A stretch of DNA of 64,000 bases from JAHBVY01 sp964415255. GTDB taxonomy: Bacteria; Myxococcota_A; Polyangia; Polyangiales; Polyangiaceae. The DNA lies in contig CAYQAC010000007.1 in NCBI GenBank assembly GCA_964415255.1, positions 6,873-70,872 on the forward strand, read 5' to 3'. Below the pieces are notes generated by a model that saw only the letters and a list, made by a program, of their open reading frames with translations, was not told the DNA's origin and ran no database searches. A program made the translations under genes and the position numbers. Positions 8,195 to 15,735 of the stretch are shown here, piece by piece (within the stretch, counting starts at the first letter, position 1; each line of letters opens with the position of its first letter).

Positions 8195-8378
8195 GACTTG
8201 GGTGGGTCTCCTGTTGCCAGTCGTCGCGGCGCGCCGCCGCTCGTGGTGCGGGCGCGCTGGGTGGGGGCCAATGCGGCCCAGACGGAGCCAGGCACCCTTA
8301 CGCCTTTGTTCCCGCTGCGTAAACTCTAGCGACGCTTTCAGCCGCACTTGCGGGATGGAGCCTGACGACGCAGCCAGC

Positions 8379-8401
8379 AAACGCGCAAGCTTTGCGCGTT
8401 T
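8379..8401. promoter_or_regulatory. Perfect palindrome between divergent genes
   Basis: AAACGCGCAA and TTGCGCGTTT are exact 10-bp arms around a 3-base spacer, 87 bases before the sseB-like start and 185 bases from the divergent start at 8194. The position fits a dimeric repressor site or a leader hairpin; no regulator can be assigned. The rest of 8195-8487 shows nothing else clear. Confidence 0.45.
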
Positions 8402-8487
8402 CCAGGGTGGCGCTTTACTTGGCGCGCTGGATGTGGTTCGAGCGGGGCCCGTGCTGGTTCGGTTCGTGACCGGCCGGTCGCCCAACC

Positions 8488-9300
8488 ATGAGCTCCGATC
8501 CTCCCGTCACCTCCCCGAAGCTCGTCACGGATCGGGTCGCTGGGGCCCGCCGTGGGCTCCGCCGCGACGTTCAAGCGTTGCTCGACGCCTTGAAGGAGGC
8601 CGAGCTGTGTATTCCCTTGCGGCAACCCATGGACGGCGTGTCGCTCGGTGAGCGGCTGGAGATGCCGGAGGAGCTCAGCCTGACGCCGCATGTGCTGGAG
8701 GACGAAGAGGGCGATCGCTTCGCCGCGCTCTTCAGCGACCCAGAGATGCTCGACCGCGCTCAAGACGAGCTCGGCTGGCTCACCGGCGACGGGCCGCTTG
8801 AGTACTGCGCCTTGCCGGCGCTGGCCGCGCTCGACTTAGCGCTGCAGGTGGTGGACGACGAGCAGGTCATCGGGCTCGTGCTGAACCCACTGCACGAGAG
8901 CGAGCTGATGCTGAGCCGCCAGGAGATCGCCAGCTTGGCGCAGAACACCGCGCTGCCGCTGGTGAGCTACGTGCGCGACATCCCTGAGCTGGCCGACGAG
9001 CACACGCTGGTGGGCGAGCTCGAGGGTCCACCGCCAAGGGAGCTGACGGCCGCGCTCGACGCGCTCGTGGCGGAAGGTGGCGCGCTCTCAAGCTACCGCC
9101 TGGCGCAGACCTTCAACGCTGAGCGCGATCTCGAGCCGCACCTCACGCTGCACGTGGTGACGCGCGGGGACGTCGAGATCCAGGCGCTCAGCCGGCTGAT
9201 CGTGGAGCGCATCGAGGGCAAGGTGCCTGAGCCTGGCTACATCGACATCCTGTTCGATCAGATGGCGCTCGGCGCGCCCAGCGGCGGGCAAGTCAGCTGA
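8488..9300 (+). CDS. SseB family protein
   Basis: 270 residues. The N-terminal SseB-type domain is seen in the order LLDALKEAELCIPLRQ, then EGDRFAALFSDPEMLDRA, and LDLALQVVDDEQVIGLVLNP. A second region (~190-265; LEPHLTLHVVTRG..) resembles the SseB C-terminal domain. SseB proteins affect serine sensitivity in E. coli, and the family also turns up as type III and type VII secretion accessories; the role here is unknown. The last codons read Gln-Val-Ser-stop within a GTCAG-N5-CTGAC palindrome. Confidence 0.75.
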   Translation: MSSDPPVTSPKLVTDRVAGARRGLRRDVQALLDALKEAELCIPLRQPMDGVSLGERLEMPEELSLTPHVLEDEEGDRFAALFSDPEMLDRAQDELGWLTGDGPLEYCALPALAALDLALQVVDDEQVIGLVLNPLHESELMLSRQEIASLAQNTALPLVSYVRDIPELADEHTLVGELEGPPPRELTAALDALVAEGGALSSYRLAQTFNAERDLEPHLTLHVVTRGDVEIQALSRLIVERIEGKVPEPGYIDILFDQMALGAPSGGQVS

Positions 9301-9365
9301 GCTGACGTTTCGGTCGGCGCGCTCTGTGTGGGCGCGCTTCACTTGAGTGAGTCAGCTGAGCTGAC
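9292..9365 (+). repeat. Duplicated 15-bp palindrome at the sseB-like gene end
   Basis: GTCAGCTGAGCTGAC occurs at 9292-9306, where it contains the stop codon, and again at 9351-9365. Each copy is an inverted repeat GTCAG-CTGAG-CTGAC. Confidence 0.75.
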
Positions 9366-9673
9366 TTTAGTGCTAGTGCGCTCTAGGTCGGCGTGTGTCG
9401 CGTGGGCGCTTCAGGACGGGGGTTTTGGGGGTGCACTCCCTCGGATGCACGACGTAACTCTTTGGGAGGCGTTGTTTCCGCGCTGGCGTCGCTTGGAGCA
9501 CGGTCGTCGACCTGATTTGAGGATCCAGGCGTCCTTGAAGTCACGCTCGATGTCACCGGGGTCTGGCGAAGAGCCGGTTCGGCACCGCGCTGCGTGGGGG
9601 AAACGCGCGAATATTCCTGGAGAAATCGTGAAGGGCTTTCGCTTCCTCCGGCTGGGGCTATGATCCGCGCCTG
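9366..9673. other. Non-coding stretch before the aldehyde dehydrogenase gene
   Basis: 308 bases with no convincing gene. It holds a G-rich motif at about 9414-9435 (GGACGGGGGTTTTGGGGG) and otherwise nothing I can identify. A promoter for the downstream gene is probably within it. Confidence 0.4.
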
Positions 9674-11098
9674 ATGACTGTCGCCGCCACCCCCACCACA
9701 CCCCAAGAGCCCGCGCGCCTCACGACGGATCACGAGATCCTCGCTACCACGGAGGTGCTACGGAGCTCGTTTGAGGCAGGGGTCACCCGCTCCTACGAGT
9801 GGCGCTCTCAGCAGCTCAAGCAGTTCATCCGCATGGTGGACGAGAACCAGCAGGCGATGATCGACGCGCTGGTCCACGATCTCTCGAAGCCTTACTTCGA
9901 GGCCTGGGCGGCCGAGCCGCAGTTCTTGAAGGCCGAGCTCACGCACACGGTGAAGCACTTGGCGCGCTGGATGAAGCCGCGCCGTGTCTCCGTGAGCATG
10001 GCGGTGCAGCCGGCTCGCGGTTACATCCAGCCGGAGCCGCTCGGGGTGGCGCTGGTGATCGGCGCCTGGAACTACCCCATCCAGCTCTCGCTGGGGCCGG
10101 CCATCGGGGCCATCGCCGCGGGCAACTGCGTGGTGATCAAGCCGAGCGAGCTCGCGAGCGCTTCAAGCGAGCTGCAGCGGCGCTTGGTGGACAAGTACCT
10201 AGACCGGGAGGCGATCCGCGTGGTGGAGGGTGGCGTCGCCGAGACCTCGCTGCTGCTCGAGCAGCGTTGGGATCACATTTTCTACACCGGCGGCGGCGCC
10301 ATCGGGAAGGTGGTGATGGCCGCGGCGGCGAAGCACCTCACGCCGGTTACCCTAGAGCTTGGCGGCAAGAGCCCCTGCATCGTCGATCAAGACGTGGACC
10401 TGGACACGGCGGCGCGCCGCATCGTGTGGGGGCGCTTCATGAACGCCGGGCAGACCTGCGTGGCGCCGGATTACATCTTGGCGCACGAGTCGGTGGAGGA
10501 GGCGCTGATCGCCAAGCTGAAGCAGGTGCTGCAGGAGTTCTACGGGGACGATCCGAAGGCGAGCCGTGACTATGCGCGCATCATCAACGAGCGCCACTTC
10601 CACCGCCTGAAGAAGCTGCTCAGCTCAGGTGAGGTGGTGGCCGGCGGCGAGACGGATGAGGCGGAGCGCTACATCGCGCCCACCATCTTGCGCGGCGTGA
10701 AGGAGACGGACAAGGTGATGGAAGATGAGATCTTCGGGCCCATCTTGCCGGTGCTGAAGGTGCCGAGCATTGACGCCGCGCTGCGCATCGTGAGCAGCCG
10801 CCCGAAGCCGCTCGCGCTGTACGTGTTCACCAAGGACAAGCAGGTGTCCGCCAAGGTGGTGGAGCGCACCAGCTCAGGTGGCGTGTGCATCAACGACGCC
10901 ATCAGCCACATGTTGCCGCCTGATTTGCCCTTCGGCGGCGTCGGGGCGAGCGGGATGGGCGCCTACCACGGTAAGGGCAGCTTTGACACGTTCAGTCACC
11001 AGAAGAGCGTGCTGGACAAGCCCACCTTCGTTGACCCGCCGCTTCGCTACCCGCCGTACACCGACGAGAAAATGAAGTGGGTGCGGCGGCTGCTGTAG
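9674..11098 (+). CDS. Aldehyde dehydrogenase (NAD(P)-dependent, ALDH3-like)
   Basis: 474 residues, the usual length for class 3 aldehyde dehydrogenases. The general base Glu228 lies in LELGGKSP and the nucleophile Cys262 in NAGQTCVAPDYIL; EIFGPILPVL and the C-terminal PFGGVGASGMGAYHG are also intact. The C-terminus is extended (residues ~430-474, KSVLDKPTF.. to VRRLL) as in membrane-associated ALDH3 enzymes. It would oxidise fatty or aromatic aldehydes to acids. The gene stands alone; the substrate cannot be read from the sequence. Confidence 0.92.
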   Translation: MTVAATPTTPQEPARLTTDHEILATTEVLRSSFEAGVTRSYEWRSQQLKQFIRMVDENQQAMIDALVHDLSKPYFEAWAAEPQFLKAELTHTVKHLARWMKPRRVSVSMAVQPARGYIQPEPLGVALVIGAWNYPIQLSLGPAIGAIAAGNCVVIKPSELASASSELQRRLVDKYLDREAIRVVEGGVAETSLLLEQRWDHIFYTGGGAIGKVVMAAAAKHLTPVTLELGGKSPCIVDQDVDLDTAARRIVWGRFMNAGQTCVAPDYILAHESVEEALIAKLKQVLQEFYGDDPKASRDYARIINERHFHRLKKLLSSGEVVAGGETDEAERYIAPTILRGVKETDKVMEDEIFGPILPVLKVPSIDAALRIVSSRPKPLALYVFTKDKQVSAKVVERTSSGGVCINDAISHMLPPDLPFGGVGASGMGAYHGKGSFDTFSHQKSVLDKPTFVDPPLRYPPYTDEKMKWVRRLL

Positions 11099-11192
11099 GC
11101 CCCTGCGTGCTCCTGAGCGCCCGCTGAGGCGCCGAGCGGTCTGCGCGCCCGCGCTGTTGGCTGCGCGGCTCGGTGGTGACGGCGCCCATCGC

Positions 11193-11226
11193 AAGGTAGG
11201 GGCGGGTTTCAAACCCGCCCAACCTT
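11193..11226. repeat. REP-like palindrome, copy 1
   Basis: Inverted repeat with arms around GGCGGGTTT and AAACCCGCC and outer AAGGT/ACCTT, between the aldehyde dehydrogenase and P-type ATPase genes. A 26-base core (11195-11220) is identical to 17455-17480. Palindromes of this GGGGCGGGTTT-type are widespread extragenic repeats in many GC-rich genomes. Confidence 0.8.
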
Positions 11227-11309
11227 CACGACGTCAATGCGCCGAGCCCATGGCGTGAAGCCGCTGAGCCCACTTCACCCAAGGTGGGGGCTCTGTCAGA
11301 CTCGGCGCC

Positions 11310-14300
11310 ATGGGTCTCCGTGAGCTGGCAAGCTCTGCCGTCGCGCTGTTTCAGCAACGCTCCCGCCGCGTGTGGTGCAGCGAGACACGGGCGCACGTTG
11401 AGTTTCCGGTGCTCAGCCGTGAGGAGCTAGAGCGCTTCAGCGAGGCCATTGAGCGCCGCGCGGTGGGGCTCGAGCACTTGGAGTGGGTTGAAGTGAACGC
11501 GCACACCCAGCGCGTCGTGTTCGCGTTCACGAAGCTGGCCTTCGGCGCTGACGACTTGGAGGAGCTGGTCGTGGACGCCGAGCGCGCGGCGCGCGTGAGC
11601 GGCGCTCGCTTCTCAGAACGGGAGGCTGACCATCCAGCAGATGAGGAGCCAGCGACTCAGCTGATCGTCGAGATGCTCGCTGATTTGGGCGGCCTAGGGC
11701 TGGCGACGGCGATCACCTTGTCGCCGCTCAGGCCGTTCATGGTGGGCTCCACCGCCGCGGCGCTGCTCAGCGTGACGCGCGCCGCGCCGAGGCTGCGTCG
11801 CGGCCTGGATGAGCGCTTTGGTCAGGCGCGCGCCGATCTGGGGCTGAGCCTCGCGAGCGCCTTCGCGAATGGCTTGGCGCAGCGCAAGGGTACCCAGCTG
11901 GTGGAGCTGGGCGCCAAGCTCTCGTCGTTGCGTGAGGTGCGGGCGCGGCAGCGCGCCTGGGCGCGGCGCGAGCCGGAGCTCACGAGTCGCCCGAGCGCGC
12001 CTGAGGCTCAAGCGGCGCAGGTGGATCCGCGGCCCGTGCCGTTGCCGCGTGGCCCGATCGAGGAGTACGCGGATCGGGCTTGGTTCGTCTCGCTGGGCGG
12101 CTTCGCGCTCAGCTTCATCACGACCCGCAGCGTTCAGCGCGCGGTGGCGGCGCTGTTCGGGGGGCTCCCGAAGCCGGCACGGCTGGGGCGCGAGGCCTTC
12201 TCCGCTGAGCTCTCGCGGTCGCTGAGCGGTCGCGGCCTGGTGATCTTAGACCCAGGCGCCATCCGCCGGCTCGATCGCGTGGATTGCCTGGTGATCCAAG
12301 GCGATCTGGTGGCGAAGGACAAGTTCACCTTAGGCCGCGTGCGCGCGCTGGAGATCGACGTCGCGACCGCGCGGCAGCAGGTGCTGAGGCTGTTCGACCC
12401 AGAGGCGCCGGTGCGCGTGCGCCGCGATGGGGAGTGGCGGTTGGGGCCGCCCCAGCGGCTCGGTGCCGAGGCGAAGCGCGAGCTTGAAGAGACGGCGGAG
12501 GAGTGGGCGAGGGATGGCGGTCTGGTGCTCGCCTTGGCGCGCGGCGCGGAGGTGGTCGCGGTCGCTGAGCTGGAGGTGGTGCCACAAACGGGGGTTGAGG
12601 AGCTGATCAGCGCGGCGCACGCGGCGGAGATGCGGGTGGTGCTCACCCACGAGCAGGAGGACGTGCTCGACGGGCTGCACGTAGATGACGTGATCACGCC
12701 GAACGAGGGGGTGCTCGGCGGCGTGCGGCGGCTGCAGCGTGAGGGGCGCGTGGTGTGCCTGGTGGCGACCGGCACCTGCCCGGGCTTGCCGGCGGCGGAC
12801 GTGGCGATCGGCCTGTGCCGCGAGGGCGAGCCCACGCCTTGGGGCGCACATCTTATTTGCCGCGAGGATTTATCCGAGGTGCGCTTCTTGATTGAGGCGT
12901 GCCCGGTGGCGCGCGCGGTGTCCAAGCAGAGCGTCAACGTGGCGCTCGGCGCCGCCACGTTGGGCGCGCTGGTGTCCGCGGGCGGGCTGTTGCCGCTCAC
13001 CACGCGGCGGGTGCTGTTCGTGGTGAACACCGCGACGATGATCTCCATGGTGAACGGCCTGCGCGGATCGTTCACCTTGGAGCGTCGCGCGCTGCCGCCG
13101 CCGCGTGACCCCACGCCGTGGCACGCGCTCACGGCGGCTGGTGCGCTGGCGCGCCTCGGCTCAAGCGCGACCGGGCTGGGGCTCCGTCAGATCGTGGTTC
13201 GGCGCCGCCCCGAGGTGGAGGCGCGCCCGGCGGCGCTGGAGCTGGTGGAGGCGGTGACTGACGAGCTGTTCAATCCGCTCGCGCCGCTGCTGGCCGCGGG
13301 CGCTGGGCTCTCAGCGGTGGTGGGCTCCACCGCTGACGCCGCGATGGTGGGCGGCGTGGTGGTGCTGAATGCGTTGGTGGGCGGCGTCCAGAAGTTCCGC
13401 ACCGAGCGCACCATCCGGCGCCTCGCCACCGCGACCACGCGCCTGGCCTTGGTGCGTCGCGGCGGCGCCGCGCGCTACGTGAACGCGAGCGAGCTGGTGC
13501 GCGGTGACATCGTGCTCTTGTCGGCGGGTGACGTGGTGCCCGCGGACTGCCGCCTGATCGAGGTGGAGTCGCTTGAGGTGGACGCCTCCAGCCTCACGGG
13601 GGAGTCACTGCCCGTCGCGAAGACGGCCGCGCCGAGCTTCGACTCCTCGGTCTCAGATCGTCGCTCGATGCTGTACGCCGAGACGAGCATCGCCGCAGGG
13701 CGCGCCACGGCGGTGGTGGTGGCGGTGGGTGACGAGACGGAGGCGCGGCGCGGCTCGGGGGCGCGCAATGATCGCCTCGGCGGCGTGGAGCAGCGCCTGA
13801 GGTCGCTCATGAGCCTGACGGGGCCGGTCGCGCTCGCGGCGGGCGCAGGGGTGGTGGGCGCCGGGCTCTTGCGAGGTCGTAAGCTGAGCGGACTAGTGGA
13901 CTCAGGGGTGAGCCTCGCGGTGGGGGCCGTGCCCGAGGGCTTGCCCTTGCTCGCGACGGCGGCGCAGCTGGCGGCCGCCAAGCGCCTGAGCCAGCGCGGC
14001 GCCCTGGTGCGCAACGTGCGCTCGGTGGAGGCGCTCGGGCGCGTCGATGTGCTGTGCTTGGACAAGACAGGGACCGTGACGGAGGGCCGCGTGGCGCTCA
14101 CCGGCGTCTCCGATGGCCAAACGTTCGAGGCGCTGACGGCGCTGAGCGGCGCGCGCGCTGGGGCGCTCGCCGGAGGGCTCCGCGCCACGCCAGAGCGCCC
14201 GAAGCACGGCGCGCGGCCCGATCCGCTCGATCAGGCGCTCACTGGCAGCGCGCGATCGCTCGGCGTCGCGCGGGACTACGGGAGCGCTGGCTGGCAGCGC

Positions 14301-15725
14301 CAGAGCGAGCTGAGCTTTGAGGCGGGGCGCGGCTATCACGCGGTGGTGGCGCGCGATGAGCGCGGGGTGCTGCTCAGCGTGAAGGGCGCGCCGGAGGTGC
14401 TGTTGGCGGCCTGCACGCGGCGCGCAGGTGAGCCGCTCGACGATCGCGCCCGGGCGCTCTTGACGGAGGAGGCGGCGCGCCTGGCCAAGAGCGGCCTGCG
14501 GGTCATCGCGGTGGCGGAGCGGCGCGGCGGCGCGGAGGACAACATCGACCCGGCGCGCCTCGTGGGGTTGAGCTTCCGTGGCTTCCTCGCCTTCGCCGAT
14601 CCAGTGCGGGCCACGGCGAGGTCCGCGGTAGAAGATTTGAAGGCCGCGGGGGTGCGCACCCTGATGATCACGGGGGACCACCCCTCCACGGCTGAGGCCA
14701 TTGGTAAGGAGCTGGGACTATTAGCGGAGCGGGGCACGCTCACCGGCGTCGAACTCGCCGCGCTCTCCGACGAGGAGCTCGACCAGCGCCTAGATGAGCT
14801 GACGCTGTTCGCCCGCGTCACCCCGAGCCAGAAGGTGCGCATCGTGCGCGCGTTGCAGCGCAAGGGCCGCGTGGTGGCGATGGCCGGCGATGGTGCGAAT
14901 GACGCCCCCGCGATCCGCCTGGCGGATGTCGGCATCGCGATCGGCGAGGCCAGCGCCACCGCCGCCCGCCGCGCGGCGGACGTGGTGGTGACGGATGAGC
15001 GCGTGGAGACGCTGGTGCACGCGATCGTCGAGGGGCGCGCGACCTGGCGCGCGGTGCGTGAGGCGGTCGCCATCTTAGTCGGCGGCAACCTCGGGGAGAT
15101 CGGCTTCACGCTGGGCGCGGGGTTGGTGGATGGCCGGCCGCCGCTCAACGCGCGCCAGCTGCTCTTGGTGAACCTGTTCACCGACGTGGTGCCGGCGATG
15201 GCCATCGCGCTGCGCCCGCCCTCGACGGACACCATGGCGCAGTTGGCGACGGAGGGGCCGGAGGCCTCTCTCGGCTCCAAGCTAAACCGTGAGATCGGCT
15301 CGCGCGCGGTGGTGACCGCGTTGGGCGCGGGCTCGGCGTGGTTAGTTGGCAGGCTCACAGGCACCAGCGCTCGCGCGCGCACCATCGGGCTCGCGGCGCT
15401 GGTCGGCACCCAGCTGGGGCAGACGATGCGCGTGGGGGGCTACACGGCGCCGGTGATGGCGGCGAGCGTCGGCTCAGGGCTCTTGCTCGCGGCCATCATT
15501 CAGACGCCCTACGTCAGCCAGTTTTTTGGGTGCCGACCCATGGGCCCTATCGGCTGGGCGACGGCGCTCGGCGCGAGCGTCGCGGCGACCAGCGCCTCCA
15601 GCGCGCTCCCCCAGTACCTGGAAGGGCTGGGACAGAAGCTCAGCGGTTGGTCGCTCCGCACGCGCCCCAAGGCGGACGCCGTGTGGCTCAACGTAGCGGA
15701 CGCGCTGCCAGAGGCATCAGGTTAG
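11310..15725 (+). CDS. Double P-type ATPase: inactive N-terminal half plus active P2-like C-terminal half (CtpI-like)
   Basis: 1471 residues, twice the usual P-type length. The C-terminal half is a complete cation pump: TGES (763-766), PEGLP in the transport helix (875-879), the phosphorylated Asp918 in DKTGTVTEG, and GDGAND (1193-1198), followed by more membrane helices. PEGL is typical of P2-type (Ca2+/Mg2+-like) pumps rather than CPx metal pumps. The N-terminal half retraces a heavy-metal ATPase (LPKPARLGREAF.. RRLDRVDCLVIQGDL, later AADVAIGL), but the catalytic DKTG is lost. This architecture resembles mycobacterial CtpI. Which ion moves is unknown. Confidence 0.88.
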   Translation: MGLRELASSAVALFQQRSRRVWCSETRAHVEFPVLSREELERFSEAIERRAVGLEHLEWVEVNAHTQRVVFAFTKLAFGADDLEELVVDAERAARVSGARFSEREADHPADEEPATQLIVEMLADLGGLGLATAITLSPLRPFMVGSTAAALLSVTRAAPRLRRGLDERFGQARADLGLSLASAFANGLAQRKGTQLVELGAKLSSLREVRARQRAWARREPELTSRPSAPEAQAAQVDPRPVPLPRGPIEEYADRAWFVSLGGFALSFITTRSVQRAVAALFGGLPKPARLGREAFSAELSRSLSGRGLVILDPGAIRRLDRVDCLVIQGDLVAKDKFTLGRVRALEIDVATARQQVLRLFDPEAPVRVRRDGEWRLGPPQRLGAEAKRELEETAEEWARDGGLVLALARGAEVVAVAELEVVPQTGVEELISAAHAAEMRVVLTHEQEDVLDGLHVDDVITPNEGVLGGVRRLQREGRVVCLVATGTCPGLPAADVAIGLCREGEPTPWGAHLICREDLSEVRFLIEACPVARAVSKQSVNVALGAATLGALVSAGGLLPLTTRRVLFVVNTATMISMVNGLRGSFTLERRALPPPRDPTPWHALTAAGALARLGSSATGLGLRQIVVRRRPEVEARPAALELVEAVTDELFNPLAPLLAAGAGLSAVVGSTADAAMVGGVVVLNALVGGVQKFRTERTIRRLATATTRLALVRRGGAARYVNASELVRGDIVLLSAGDVVPADCRLIEVESLEVDASSLTGESLPVAKTAAPSFDSSVSDRRSMLYAETSIAAGRATAVVVAVGDETEARRGSGARNDRLGGVEQRLRSLMSLTGPVALAAGAGVVGAGLLRGRKLSGLVDSGVSLAVGAVPEGLPLLATAAQLAAAKRLSQRGALVRNVRSVEALGRVDVLCLDKTGTVTEGRVALTGVSDGQTFEALTALSGARAGALAGGLRATPERPKHGARPDPLDQALTGSARSLGVARDYGSAGWQRQSELSFEAGRGYHAVVARDERGVLLSVKGAPEVLLAACTRRAGEPLDDRARALLTEEAARLAKSGLRVIAVAERRGGAEDNIDPARLVGLSFRGFLAFADPVRATARSAVEDLKAAGVRTLMITGDHPSTAEAIGKELGLLAERGTLTGVELAALSDEELDQRLDELTLFARVTPSQKVRIVRALQRKGRVVAMAGDGANDAPAIRLADVGIAIGEASATAARRAADVVVTDERVETLVHAIVEGRATWRAVREAVAILVGGNLGEIGFTLGAGLVDGRPPLNARQLLLVNLFTDVVPAMAIALRPPSTDTMAQLATEGPEASLGSKLNREIGSRAVVTALGAGSAWLVGRLTGTSARARTIGLAALVGTQLGQTMRVGGYTAPVMAASVGSGLLLAAIIQTPYVSQFFGCRPMGPIGWATALGASVAATSASSALPQYLEGLGQKLSGWSLRTRPKADAVWLNVADALPEASG

Positions 15726-15735
15726 GTTAAGTGAG

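Noticed and set aside
9328..9663. 111-codon open frame before the aldehyde dehydrogenase gene
   Set aside because: No domain, signal peptide or plausible composition, and it runs through the palindrome and G-rich motif; most likely a chance frame.
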